Made by a program: the position numbers and the translations under genes
Assembly: GCA_902627045.1 (NCBI GenBank)
Contig: CACOHP010000003.1
Span: 41,001 to 105,000 of the forward strand
Direction: 5' to 3'
DNA: 64,000 nt
Source: an uncultured Pelagibacteraceae bacterium
GTDB taxonomy: Bacteria; Pseudomonadota; Alphaproteobacteria; Pelagibacterales; Pelagibacteraceae
Part shown: positions 1 through 9,790 of the stretch, piece by piece
How positions within the stretch are numbered: the first letter of the stretch is position 1
Layout: each line of letters starts with the position of its first letter
Notes under the pieces: model-generated
What the model saw: the letters and a program-made list of their open reading frames with translations, nothing else
Databases searched by the model: none
What the model was told of the DNA's origin: nothing

Positions 1-625
1 TCCACCTATCCATTTGCCCTTGATTTATTTGTTGGGTACCATGATAAAGACCACTAGTATCTCCTAGCCCAATAGTATTGGAAGTAGCAAATAACCTAAA
101 ATACTTATTTTGTCTCAAAACTTTATTTTTATCAAGAAGTGTAAAGCTCCCCTCTGACTCAAGAACTCTCTGAATAACAAACATTACATCCGGTCTCCCA
201 GCATCATACTCATCAAAAACTAAAGCAATAGGATTTTGTATGGACCAAGGAAGAATTCCTTCTTTAAATTCAGTAACTTGTTTACCGTCTTTTAAAATAA
301 TTGCATCTTTACCAATTAAATCAATTCTACTTATATGACTATCAAGATTTACTCTTATACAAGGCCAATTCAACCTTGCAGCTATTTGTTCAATATGTGT
401 AGACTTGCCAGTGCCATGGTAACCTTGGACCAAGACTCTTTTATTGAAAGCAAATCCAGAAATTATGGCCAATGTTGTATCTCTGTCAAACTTGTAGTTT
501 TTATCTATTTCTGGTACGTACTCATTTTTTTTTGAAAAGGCCTCGACCTCCATTTCGGATTCTATACCAAAAGTTTGTTTAATTGAAACTTTTATATCTG
601 GCTGAGTATTAATATTAGGTGTCAA
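1..625 (-). CDS. cobS: CobS-like AAA+/MoxR ATPase (cobaltochelatase subunit CobS family), C-terminus cut by window edge; probable TTG start overlapping dnaJ-like stop
   Basis: Reverse-strand translation reads ...FGIESEMEVEAFSKKNEYVPEIDKNYKFDRDTTLAIISGFAFNKRVLVQGYHGTGKSTHIEQIAARLNWPCIRVNLDSHISRIDLIGKDA..., typical CobS with intact Walker A. Start codon inferred. Confidence 0.85.
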   Translation of the reverse strand, partial: MTPNINTQPDIKVSIKQTFGIESEMEVEAFSKKNEYVPEIDKNYKFDRDTTLAIISGFAFNKRVLVQGYHGTGKSTHIEQIAARLNWPCIRVNLDSHISRIDLIGKDAIILKDGKQVTEFKEGILPWSIQNPIALVFDEYDAGRPDVMFVIQRVLESEGSFTLLDKNKVLRQNKYFRLFATSNTIGLGDTSGLYHGTQQINQGQMDRW

Positions 626-1142
626 TTTTTTCTCTATAGGTGTTTTTTAATTGAGTGTAAGCCAAAGTTATTAGTTTAAGTTTTTCTTCATATTTTTTAT
701 CTCCTGAATTCATATCAGGGTGAAATTTTTTGACAAGTGTTTTGAATTTTTTTTGTATTTTCATCCATTTCATTCCAGTTGACAATCCAAGTATTTCAAA
801 AGCCTTTATATCTTTGTGATCAAATTTAAATTGACGCATATAATTAAAATCACTTTTAATTTTCTTATTATCAAATTCATCTTTAAGTGTGTTATTCCAT
901 AGTACTTTGAAAAAATTATCTGAAGAGCTAAAGCTTTGAGTAGGTTTATGCCAAGTCATATCTGATTTCAAAAAATTTATTATCTGATTATCATTCATGC
1001 CAGAAAAATAATTCCAATTTTTATTAAACTCTTTAACATGTTTTAAACATAACATTCTATACTTTTTGCTATTATCTCTTTCAATTGGTGCCTTATACTC
1101 ACCCAATTCTTTACAATTATTCCAATCACAAATATTTTTCAT
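615..1142 (-). CDS. DnaJ-domain protein (C-terminal J domain with HPD)
   Basis: ORF with ...IQKKFKTLVKKFHPDMNSGDKKYEEKLKLITLAYTQLK; internal Met (MKNICDWNNCKELG) preferred as start. Confidence 0.75.
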   Translation of the reverse strand: MKNICDWNNCKELGEYKAPIERDNSKKYRMLCLKHVKEFNKNWNYFSGMNDNQIINFLKSDMTWHKPTQSFSSSDNFFKVLWNNTLKDEFDNKKIKSDFNYMRQFKFDHKDIKAFEILGLSTGMKWMKIQKKFKTLVKKFHPDMNSGDKKYEEKLKLITLAYTQLKNTYREKIDT

Positions 1143-1159
1143 GATATAATAAATATATA

Positions 1160-1420
1160 ATGAATATAAATGACTTAATTGCAATCGTAAAAAAAAAAAT
1201 TAAAAAGGAAATTGCTGTACAAGATATTAATATAGAAGACAAATCATTCCTACACGTAGGACACAAAGGTAATGATAAAAAAAAATTTCACTTAAAGATT
1301 TGTATAAGTTCAAAAGAACTGTCAGAAATGAGTCGAATTCAGAGTAACAAAAAAATTTACAAAATTTTAAATAAAGAACTTAAAAATAATATTCATTCAA
1401 TTCAAATTCTAATCACTTAA
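1160..1420 (+). CDS. bolA: BolA family protein
   Basis: 86 aa; BolA-like FLHVGHKG...FHLKICISSKELSEMSRIQSNKKIYKILNKEL...IHSIQI. Confidence 0.8.
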   Translation: MNINDLIAIVKKKIKKEIAVQDINIEDKSFLHVGHKGNDKKKFHLKICISSKELSEMSRIQSNKKIYKILNKELKNNIHSIQILIT

Positions 1421-2515
1421 TTCTTTATTTAAAAATATTGTTAGTTTTTCCTTACTAAATTTTTTGTTAATTAAAGGAATACCTATTTTTTTTAACAAAA
1501 TTAAATTTATTTTATTTGTATTGTTTTTTTTATCATTGATCATAAATGAAATTATTTTTTTTAAGTCTTTTAAGAAAAAATATTTTTTAATATCATTTGG
1601 TAGACCGAAGTTTTTTATATGGTTCTCAATAATATTGAATTCTCTTAAGGGTAGAAAGTTATTTAATTTACTAAAATTAAGAGCTGTAGTCATTCCCAAG
1701 ATAACAGCTTCACCATGATTTAATTTTTTGGAAAAATTTAAGCTTGCTTCATACGCATGTGCAAAAGTGTGACCAAAATTTAAAATTTTTCTAATGCTCT
1801 TCTCTTTTTCATCTTTCTCAACTACTTTTTTTTTAATTTTACAACTTTCATAAATAGTTTTTTCAATATATGGCGATCTAAATTTGAAAATTTTTTTAAA
1901 ATTTTTGTTTAAGAATTGAAAAAAATTCTTATTTGAAATTAAAGAGTGTTTTAAAATTTCTCCATAACCGCATGTGATCTCTCTTTTAGGAAGAGTATTT
2001 AAAAAATCAGTATCGCTAATCACTAATTTAGGTTGGTAAAAACTTCCAATAAGATTTTTACCGTGTTTTGTATTTACACCAGTTTTACCACCAATTGAAG
2101 AATCCACTTGAGCCAAAAGAGTAGTGGGCATATTTATGAATTTTAATCCTCTTTTGAATATGCTTGCAGCGTATCCGGCAATATCACCAGTTATACCACC
2201 ACCAACACTTATCAAAATATCTTCTCTCGAAAAATTTTTTTCTAATAAGATATCTAGAATTTTATTTACAGTTTTTTGATTTTTATTTTTTTCATTAGCT
2301 TTAATATAATGGATATATACTTTTTTATGATTTAATTTTTTTTTAATTATATTAATTTTTTTTTCTGGAATGTTTCTGTCAACAACGATTAAACATTTAA
2401 TAAAATTAATTGATTGATCTTTTATAATATCTTTTAAATTTGAGATTAGTCCTGAGCCAATAAATATTGGGTATTTTTCTTGATTTGTGCTAACAATTAG
2501 TCTTTTTATTTTCAT
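1409..2515 (-). CDS. aroB: 3-dehydroquinate synthase
   Basis: ISVGGGITGDIAGYAASIFKRGL...TTLLAQVDSSIGGKTGVN...GHTFAHAYEA. Confidence 0.95.
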   Translation of the reverse strand: MKIKRLIVSTNQEKYPIFIGSGLISNLKDIIKDQSINFIKCLIVVDRNIPEKKINIIKKKLNHKKVYIHYIKANEKNKNQKTVNKILDILLEKNFSREDILISVGGGITGDIAGYAASIFKRGLKFINMPTTLLAQVDSSIGGKTGVNTKHGKNLIGSFYQPKLVISDTDFLNTLPKREITCGYGEILKHSLISNKNFFQFLNKNFKKIFKFRSPYIEKTIYESCKIKKKVVEKDEKEKSIRKILNFGHTFAHAYEASLNFSKKLNHGEAVILGMTTALNFSKLNNFLPLREFNIIENHIKNFGLPNDIKKYFFLKDLKKIISFMINDKKNNTNKINLILLKKIGIPLINKKFSKEKLTIFLNKELSD

Positions 2516-3014
2516 ATATATTCGCAACTTTATTTACTATCTCATTTTTAGACAATTGTTCACAATTAATTTTATATTTAGATTTTGAATAAACTAATGA
2601 CCTTTTTTTTATTAAAATTATTAACTCACTTGGTGAGGATTTAAGAGCTATTGGTCTTTTCATATTTTTTTGCATTCTATGAATAAGTGTTTTCGAATTC
2701 CAATTTAACCAAAAAGAAAAATGATTTTTTAAAATTTCCTCTCTAATTTTTTTATTAATAAATGCACCTCCTCCCAAAGATATAACTGCCTTTTTCTTTT
2801 TTAAAATCTTAAGCGTAGTTTTTTCTTCGTAATCTCTAAAAAATTTCTCCCCTTTTTCTTCAAAGATCTCTGATATACTCATCTCCAATTCTTTTTCAAT
2901 AATATGATCTATATCGTAAAACTGTAAATTTAGTTTTTTTGAAATTAATAGCCCAATACTTGTTTTACCGGATCCCATCATACCTAAAAAAACAATATTT
3001 TCTCTCGTTTCCAT
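2490..3014 (-). CDS. aroK: Shikimate kinase
   Basis: FLGMMGSGKTSIG Walker A, YDID, GEKFFRDYE, ISLGGGAF. Confidence 0.93.
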   Translation of the reverse strand: METRENIVFLGMMGSGKTSIGLLISKKLNLQFYDIDHIIEKELEMSISEIFEEKGEKFFRDYEEKTTLKILKKKKAVISLGGGAFINKKIREEILKNHFSFWLNWNSKTLIHRMQKNMKRPIALKSSPSELIILIKKRSLVYSKSKYKINCEQLSKNEIVNKVANIYENKKTNC

Positions 3015-3072
3015 AAGTTTCTTTTATTGAAAAAACACAAATATGTCTTAATTTGAAATTACTTAAAGTTAT

Positions 3073-3252
3073 ATGCAAATATATAAAAAAACAAGCTCGA
3101 GACAAACTTTAATTGGGATAGTAATAAAATTAACTTTAATTTTACTATTTATTCTTGGGATTGTTTTCTTTTTAAATAAAATTGAATTTCCAGCGCCACA
3201 AAAAGACATAAAAAAGATAATCCCTAATGAAAAATTTAAAATTGTTAAGTAA
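3073..3252 (+). CDS. 59-aa single-TM small protein (not in supplied ORF track)
   Basis: Read by eye: MQIYKKTSSRQTLIGIVIKLTLILLFILGIVFFLNKIEFPAPQKDIKKIIPNEKFKIVK*; overlaps start of next ORF by 26 nt. Confidence 0.6.
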   Translation: MQIYKKTSSRQTLIGIVIKLTLILLFILGIVFFLNKIEFPAPQKDIKKIIPNEKFKIVK

Positions 3253-4990
3253 AAAACTTTTATTCATTATTTTCATTTTATTTACCTCTTTTAAAGTTTA
3301 CTCCTCTGATAAACCAGTGGACATTTGGAAAATAAATGAAAAAAATAATGATCAAAATTCTGAAACAAATTTATCAATCGAAGCAATAAATGATTCATCA
3401 AATGAGATAACTATTTACAATAATAAGTCAAATGATGACACTTTAGGAATTATTCAAGATTCATCTATAAATTCAAAGAAGATAAAGATTACTGGATTAT
3501 ATGATCCACAAGATTATGATTTAAGCATTAATATGTGGAGTAATTCAGATGGTGATCAATTAAAGAATCTGTTTGGTAGGATTGCAAAAATTGATCTTTC
3601 CGAAGATGCTTCAGAGTTGATGAATATATCAATTTTGATTAATGCCCATTATCCTAAAAAAAATATTACCGAGAAAGAATTTTTAAGATTAAAATCAGAA
3701 TGGTTGATAAAGAATTCAAATTTCGATTTAATTAAAGAGTATTTAAATAAAAATAAAATTCTTAATGATAACCCAAAACTATCTAGACACTATATAGATC
3801 ATTATCTATCTGAATTTAGATTGAAAAAGGCTTGTGAAATATTTTCAAAAAACTTAGAGCCCATTACAGATGAGTATCTTTCAAAATTTAATATATACTG
3901 CCTAATAAATGCGGGCAAGACTGAAGAAGCTTTATTAATCCTAGACTTAAAAAAGGAACTAGGTTTCAAAGACGAATATTTTGAAAAAAAAATTGATTAT
4001 TTACTTGGTTACACCTCAAAAATTGATATCTCAATATCAGAAAAATCAATATTTGATTTTCATCTAGCTCATAAGACAAATCCTAATTTTAAATTTCAAC
4101 CAGACGAAAAAACATCCAAAATTATTTGGAAATATCTATCATCAGCAAATTTGTTATCATCTTTAAAAGAAATTGATATTACAGAATTAGATAAGGTCTC
4201 AAATATTGAAAAAGCCGTTCACGATAAGAATTATTCTGAAAATGAGTTATTTAAAATCTATATGAGATTTCAATTTAATATTAATCAACTTCTAAATGCA
4301 AAAGAATCTCATAAATCTCTATCTAATATCGAGGCAAGAGCTTTACTCTATCAGAAAATTTTACTTGAGTCAGAAATGATTGAAAAATTAAAATTGCTAA
4401 AAATTTTAAAGAGTTCATTTGAAAAAGATAATTTAAATAATGCTTTTGATAATGAATTAAAAAAATTTTTAAAAGAGATGGATCCTACAAAAATACCCGA
4501 TAATTTAACTAGTTTTTATTATACGAATATTAAGTTGGACAAAGATTCACCAATGGAAATAAAATATAATAATGATGTTATGTATCAATCAAAATTAATT
4601 AATTATTTTAATGGAGATTATGCAAAGTCAAAGATTGAGAAGGATGTTAATAATTTTCTAAAAAGAATAAAAAAAAATAAAAAATATTTTTTTTCTAAAA
4701 AAGACATAATATTTTTAGAGTCACTTAAAGCGGATGGTATAAAGATTTCTGAAAAATATGATGATTTATACGTTATAAGTGAAGATGAAATGCCTACTGA
4801 CATACAAATAATGATTAATAATAATGAGTCTGGTTCAGCATTATTAAGAATTGTTGAAGTTATTGGTCAGGATAGACTTGAAAGAATAGATGAAGATACA
4901 ATTTATTTTATAATTAGTGCTTTAAATCAATTAAATATAGACTCTATAAGAAATAAAATTTTGTTCAAAGTTCTTCCTTTAAAAGTGTAA
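3227..4990 (+). CDS. Large secreted/periplasmic hypothetical protein with N-terminal signal-like segment
   Basis: 587 aa; hydrophobic N-terminus LLFIIFILFTSFKVYSS; helical-repeat-like content. Confidence 0.7.
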   Translation: MKNLKLLSKKLLFIIFILFTSFKVYSSDKPVDIWKINEKNNDQNSETNLSIEAINDSSNEITIYNNKSNDDTLGIIQDSSINSKKIKITGLYDPQDYDLSINMWSNSDGDQLKNLFGRIAKIDLSEDASELMNISILINAHYPKKNITEKEFLRLKSEWLIKNSNFDLIKEYLNKNKILNDNPKLSRHYIDHYLSEFRLKKACEIFSKNLEPITDEYLSKFNIYCLINAGKTEEALLILDLKKELGFKDEYFEKKIDYLLGYTSKIDISISEKSIFDFHLAHKTNPNFKFQPDEKTSKIIWKYLSSANLLSSLKEIDITELDKVSNIEKAVHDKNYSENELFKIYMRFQFNINQLLNAKESHKSLSNIEARALLYQKILLESEMIEKLKLLKILKSSFEKDNLNNAFDNELKKFLKEMDPTKIPDNLTSFYYTNIKLDKDSPMEIKYNNDVMYQSKLINYFNGDYAKSKIEKDVNNFLKRIKKNKKYFFSKKDIIFLESLKADGIKISEKYDDLYVISEDEMPTDIQIMINNNESGSALLRIVEVIGQDRLERIDEDTIYFIISALNQLNIDSIRNKILFKVLPLKV

Positions 4991-5013
4991 AAATTAGTTT
5001 AATTATTTAACTG

Positions 5014-5538
5014 ATGTCTATTAAAGAAATTATTACTGTGCCAGATGAAATATTAAAAAAAGTTTCTGAACCGATAGAGAAATTTGGCATTAACGAAAAG
5101 AAGTTAATCAATGATTTATTTGACACAATGTATAATTCAAACGGAATCGGTCTTGCCGCCGTTCAATTAGGTATACTTAAAAGAGTTTTAGTTGTTGATG
5201 TTTCAAGTAAAGATGAAAAAAAACAACCGATGACATTAATTAATCCAGTAATCAAAAATTTAAGCACTGATATGTCAGTTTATGAAGAAGGATGTCTCTC
5301 TATACCAGAAACATTTATTGAAATTGAAAGACCAAAAATATGTGAAGTTGAGTATATTGATGAAAAAGGCTTAAAAAAAAATCTTAAATGTGATGGACTT
5401 CTATCAACATGTGTCCAACACGAAATTAATCATTTAGATGGAAAATTGATAATTGATCATTTATCAAAATTAAAAAAAGATTTTATTATTAAGAAAATTT
5501 CAAAAATTAAAAAAAATCCAGACAGAATAGTAGTTTAA
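5014..5538 (+). CDS. def: Peptide deformylase
   Basis: GIGLAAVQLG, EEGCLSIPE, QHEINHLDGKL motifs. Confidence 0.96.
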   Translation: MSIKEIITVPDEILKKVSEPIEKFGINEKKLINDLFDTMYNSNGIGLAAVQLGILKRVLVVDVSSKDEKKQPMTLINPVIKNLSTDMSVYEEGCLSIPETFIEIERPKICEVEYIDEKGLKKNLKCDGLLSTCVQHEINHLDGKLIIDHLSKLKKDFIIKKISKIKKNPDRIVV

Positions 5539-5540
5539 AG

Positions 5541-6473
5541 ATGGCAAACAAGATTATCTTTATGGGTACTCCATTATTTTGTGTCCCTATCTTAAAATCT
5601 TTATATCAAAATAGTTACAATATTGTGGCAGTTTATACTCAACCACCACAAAAATCTCACAGAGGACAAAAAATAAACAAAAGTCCAGTACAGGATATTT
5701 CAGAAAATTTAAATATAGAATATAGAACTCCAAAGACCCTTAAAGGAAATGATGAGGAGTATAAATTTCTAAAAAAGTTAGAAGCTGATCTTGCGATAGT
5801 CTGCGCTTACGGCCAAATTATTCCAAAAAATTTTTTAAATTTAACTAAAAAAGGTTTTGTTAATATACATGCTTCAATACTTCCCTACTGGCGAGGAGCA
5901 GCACCAATTCAAAGATCAATTATGAATTTAGACATTGAGACAGGAATAAGTATTATGAAAATAAATGAAGAATTAGATAGTGGACCAGTAAGCAATATAT
6001 ATAAAATTAAGATAGATCAAAACCAAAATGCAAAAGAAATCTCAGAAACATTATCTGCTTTGGCTGCAGAAAAAATTTTGAATAATGTAAATGATATTCT
6101 TACAGATAAAGCAAAGTTTACTGAGCAAGATCATTCTAAAGCAACTTATGCAAAAAAAATTCGCAAAGAGGAGTCACAAATTAATTGGAATGATCCTGCC
6201 TCTAAAATAATTGGAAAAATTAATGGTTTGTACCTGTCTCCAGGTGCTTTTTTTAGTTTTAATGATGAAAGATACAAAATTTTAAAAGCTGTAATTGGTA
6301 ATGGTGCAGGTAAAATCGGAGAAGTTATTTCAAATCAGTTAGAGGTTGCATGTAAGAATAATCAATCTATTAAAATTCTTGAAATTCAAAGACAAGGAAA
6401 AAAACCACAAAAAATTAGTAAATTTATGTTGGGTTCTAAAATCAAGAAAGGTTCAAATTTGTTATATGTTTAG
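5541..6473 (+). CDS. fmt: Methionyl-tRNA formyltransferase
   Basis: IIFMGTPLFCVPIL..., NIHASILPYWRGAAPIQRSI. Confidence 0.96.
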   Translation: MANKIIFMGTPLFCVPILKSLYQNSYNIVAVYTQPPQKSHRGQKINKSPVQDISENLNIEYRTPKTLKGNDEEYKFLKKLEADLAIVCAYGQIIPKNFLNLTKKGFVNIHASILPYWRGAAPIQRSIMNLDIETGISIMKINEELDSGPVSNIYKIKIDQNQNAKEISETLSALAAEKILNNVNDILTDKAKFTEQDHSKATYAKKIRKEESQINWNDPASKIIGKINGLYLSPGAFFSFNDERYKILKAVIGNGAGKIGEVISNQLEVACKNNQSIKILEIQRQGKKPQKISKFMLGSKIKKGSNLLYV

Positions 6474-7206
6474 ATATCAGATCTTAATTGAATACGTGGG
6501 GACTAATTTTAGAGGATGGCAAATTCAAAAAAAAGGAAAAACAGTTCAAGGTATACTACAGGACAAAATTTCAAAATTTTTAAAAGAAAAAATTACAGTA
6601 TATGGAGCTGGAAGATTAGATGTTGGCGTCCATGCAAAAGAACAATCAGCGCATTTTGATTGTAGAAATAAGATCATTGAATTTGATAGGTTTTTAAAAT
6701 CTATTAATCATTTCTTGAACAAAGATGGAGTGGCAATACTTAAGATTAAAAAAAGAAAAAATGATTTTCATGCAAGATTTTCAGCTAAAATGAGAGTTTA
6801 TAATTACATAATAATAAATCGGATTGGTAGTCCAGTGTTAGAGAAAAATAAAGGTTGGCATGTAATTAAAAATCTTGATTTAGAGTTAATGAAAAAGACT
6901 GCAAAAAAATTAATTGGCACTAAAGATTTTAGCACTTTTAGGAAATCCAGTTGTAGGGCAAAAAGTCCAATAAAAACAATGAAATTAGTCAAAATTAAAT
7001 GTTCAAAAGATAAGATAGAAATCGAGTTTAGATCAAAATCATTTTTACAGCAACAGGTTAGATCTATGGTTGGATGTTTGAAATATGTGGGTGAAAAAAA
7101 ATGGACATTAAAAAAATTTGTAAACGTTATGAATTCTAAAAAAAGAGTATTATGTGCACCACCTGCACCATCGCAAGGACTCTATTTAACAAAAGTTATT
7201 TATTAA
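6466..7206 (+). CDS. truA: tRNA pseudouridine synthase A
   Basis: MFRYQILIEYVGTNFRGWQIQ...GAGRLDVGVHAKEQSAHFD...FLQQQVRSMVG; start set at internal ATG overlapping fmt stop. Confidence 0.93.
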   Translation: MFRYQILIEYVGTNFRGWQIQKKGKTVQGILQDKISKFLKEKITVYGAGRLDVGVHAKEQSAHFDCRNKIIEFDRFLKSINHFLNKDGVAILKIKKRKNDFHARFSAKMRVYNYIIINRIGSPVLEKNKGWHVIKNLDLELMKKTAKKLIGTKDFSTFRKSSCRAKSPIKTMKLVKIKCSKDKIEIEFRSKSFLQQQVRSMVGCLKYVGEKKWTLKKFVNVMNSKKRVLCAPPAPSQGLYLTKVIY

Positions 7207-7680
7207 TTTTTTTTTATTACTCATGGCAAATTTTTTGTTTATTCGCCATCTACTTTCTTCACGAATTATAAAACCACAACAATTCTTTGATTTACATTTG
7301 CAAGGGAATTGTTTGTAATCATTTTTATCGAAACTAAAACCATAGTCACAAGTTATCTCCTCATTTTTTTTTATATCTCTATCAGCTGTTATCCAAATTT
7401 TTAAACCTTTACCATCATAACGCGCATTAGCATTGCAGCTATGATTAACTAATCCAGCAATATTAAACGAGAAATCACCATCCAAAGTATATTTTTTATT
7501 TAAAGTAAATAGGTAAATAGGTTTTTTATTGTCAAATTTTTCTGACTCTTCAACCTGTTTATTTGTAATTATTTTTCCTAAGTAATTAATAATTTTTGTG
7601 CCTTCTGTGATATCTTTAGCAGCATAGAGTCCACGACCTTTGTTATCAATTTTTGATTTTCTTATTTTGTATAATTTCAT
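7186..7680 (-). CDS. SET-domain protein with post-SET Cys motif
   Basis: NHSCNANARYDG, EEITCDYGF, CKCKSKNCCGFI. Confidence 0.85.
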   Translation of the reverse strand: MKLYKIRKSKIDNKGRGLYAAKDITEGTKIINYLGKIITNKQVEESEKFDNKKPIYLFTLNKKYTLDGDFSFNIAGLVNHSCNANARYDGKGLKIWITADRDIKKNEEITCDYGFSFDKNDYKQFPCKCKSKNCCGFIIREESRWRINKKFAMSNKKKLINNFC

Positions 7681-7710
7681 GAAGGTGATTTATAATGAAC
7701 TAGATATTTA

Positions 7711-8634
7711 TCAATTGAATTCTACCAATGCGTTAACATGTTCATTAGCACTTTCTGCTAAGGCATTTAAATCATATCCACCCTCAAGTATAGAAACAAC
7801 TTTACCTGCAGTAAACTTATTGGTAGCAGTTAATGTTCTTTTAGTAATCTCATAAAAATCTTTTGAGCTTAGTTGAAATTGAGCTAATGGATCATCTTTA
7901 TGTGCATCAAAACCAGCTGAAAATATAAGAAAATCAGGTTTATATTGTACTAATCTTTCTAACACTCTATCAAATGCATTAAAGTATTCTTCTGAGTTTG
8001 TACCAGCGGGCAAAGGGATATTCAATGAGTTGTTAAAGTCTCCTTTATCTTTATCTGTTCCACCTCCAGGATAAAAAGGATATTGATGCGTAGAAATATA
8101 TAATGAATTTTTATTATCACGCATAACATCATAATTTCCATTACCCCAGTGCACATCAAAATCTACGCAGGCAATTCTTTTGTATTTATATTTTGTTACT
8201 AAATAGTTTGTTGCTACTCCAGCGTTTGATATACAACAAAATCCCATTGCTTTATTTTTTTCAGCATGGTGACCTGGTGGTCTTGCCAAACAGAATGCAT
8301 TTTTAAATTGATCCTTCTCTATTCCATCTATCGCTCTAATTGTTGAACCTGCGGCATCAAAAACTGCTTTTTTACTTTCGGGTGATAAAACTGTATCGCC
8401 ATCTAGAAACTTAAGGCCTTTTTGAGGAAAGGAATTTTTTAAATTATTAATATAGTCTTTTGAATGTGTCATAGACAATATATCATCAGGAACATTATCT
8501 GGCTTATCCCAGATTAGGTCTTTTCTTCTTTTTAATTTTTCTTTTATAGCAATCACTCTTTTAGGCTGCTCTGGATGACCATCACCAGTATAATGTTTTT
8601 CATAAGAGTCAGAATTGATAATCGCTGTTTTCAT
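7711..8634 (-). CDS. Histone deacetylase / acetoin utilization (AcuC/AphA-like) family amidohydrolase
   Basis: RPPGHHAEKNKAMGFC, CVDFDVHWGNG, FSAGFDAHKDDPLA, EGGYDL. Confidence 0.9.
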   Translation of the reverse strand: MKTAIINSDSYEKHYTGDGHPEQPKRVIAIKEKLKRRKDLIWDKPDNVPDDILSMTHSKDYINNLKNSFPQKGLKFLDGDTVLSPESKKAVFDAAGSTIRAIDGIEKDQFKNAFCLARPPGHHAEKNKAMGFCCISNAGVATNYLVTKYKYKRIACVDFDVHWGNGNYDVMRDNKNSLYISTHQYPFYPGGGTDKDKGDFNNSLNIPLPAGTNSEEYFNAFDRVLERLVQYKPDFLIFSAGFDAHKDDPLAQFQLSSKDFYEITKRTLTATNKFTAGKVVSILEGGYDLNALAESANEHVNALVEFN

Positions 8635-9788
8635 TTAAAATAATTAATTAAAATGTTTTCATAAATTTTCTTAAGATTTTTCAAATCTTTTAAAGACACA
8701 GCTTCATCAACTTTATGCATTGTTTTTCCGACAAGCCCAAATTCTAGACCAGGTGATATTTTTTTTATAAATCTTAAATCTGAGGTGCCACCCGTAGTAG
8801 ATAACTTTGGATGAATTTTGGTAACTTTTTTTATAACATTTTGTATCATGTACGTTGTTTTATTTGGCCTTGTTAGAAATGCTTCACCTGAAACTCTATA
8901 ATCAATTTTGAATTTTGATTTATTTTTATTGGTTATTTTTTTGAAAATTTTATTAAGTCTATTTTTAATAGAATTTGACGTATGTTTATTATTAAACCTT
9001 ATATTAAATGTTGCCTCAGCCATTGCTGGGATAACATTGTCAGCGTTATTATTTATATTTATTTTTGTAACCTCTAAGTTTGTAGGTTGAAAGTTTTTTG
9101 ATCCTCTGTCAAATTTAATATCTTTTAATTCTTTTAAAATTTTTACAATTATAGTTGAGGGATTGTTAGCTCTATGAGGATATGCAACATGGCCTTGCTG
9201 ACCAAATATAGTTAATTTTCCTGTTAAACTACCCCTACGTCCAATCTTTATCATTTCACCTAATTTATTTGGATTTGTTGGTTCACCAACAAGACAAAAG
9301 TTAATTTTCTCTTTCCTTTTTTTTAAATAATCTACAACTTTTTTTGTGCCATTTACTGCATCACCTTCTTCATCTCCTGTAATAAGCAAACTTATTGACC
9401 CATTGAATTTTTTATTTCTTGATAAAAAAGTGCTTACAGCAGATACAAAAGCTGCAACAGAGCTTTTCATATCATTTGCACCTCTTCCAATTAAATGGCC
9501 TTTTTTAATAGATGGTTTAAATGGATTTACTGTCCAATCCTTAATGTTTCCTGGAGGGACAATATCAACATGCCCGGCAAACATGAAATTTGGCTTTTTA
9601 GATCCTAATCTTGCATAAAGGTTTTTCACAGGATGAAATCCTTTTTCCTTAAATTCTAATATCCTTGTTTTGAAACCAAGTTTTTTTAATTTTCTTTCTA
9701 AAAATTTCATCACTCCAGCGTCAATTGGAGTGATGGAAGGAAATCTAATTAGCTCTTTAGCTAATTTTAACTCATTTAAAGTTTTCAT
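8631..9788 (-). CDS. dapE: Succinyl-diaminopimelate desuccinylase
   Basis: FAGHVDIVPPG, RGANDMKSSVAAF, GDEEGDAVNGTKK, adjacent to dapD. Confidence 0.93.
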   Translation of the reverse strand: MKTLNELKLAKELIRFPSITPIDAGVMKFLERKLKKLGFKTRILEFKEKGFHPVKNLYARLGSKKPNFMFAGHVDIVPPGNIKDWTVNPFKPSIKKGHLIGRGANDMKSSVAAFVSAVSTFLSRNKKFNGSISLLITGDEEGDAVNGTKKVVDYLKKRKEKINFCLVGEPTNPNKLGEMIKIGRRGSLTGKLTIFGQQGHVAYPHRANNPSTIIVKILKELKDIKFDRGSKNFQPTNLEVTKININNNADNVIPAMAEATFNIRFNNKHTSNSIKNRLNKIFKKITNKNKSKFKIDYRVSGEAFLTRPNKTTYMIQNVIKKVTKIHPKLSTTGGTSDLRFIKKISPGLEFGLVGKTMHKVDEAVSLKDLKNLKKIYENILINYFK

Positions 9789-9790
9789 TT

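Noticed and set aside
3300-4990. Adhesin/toxin identity for the 587-aa secreted protein
   Set aside because: No diagnostic motif beyond a signal-like N-terminus; left as hypothetical.
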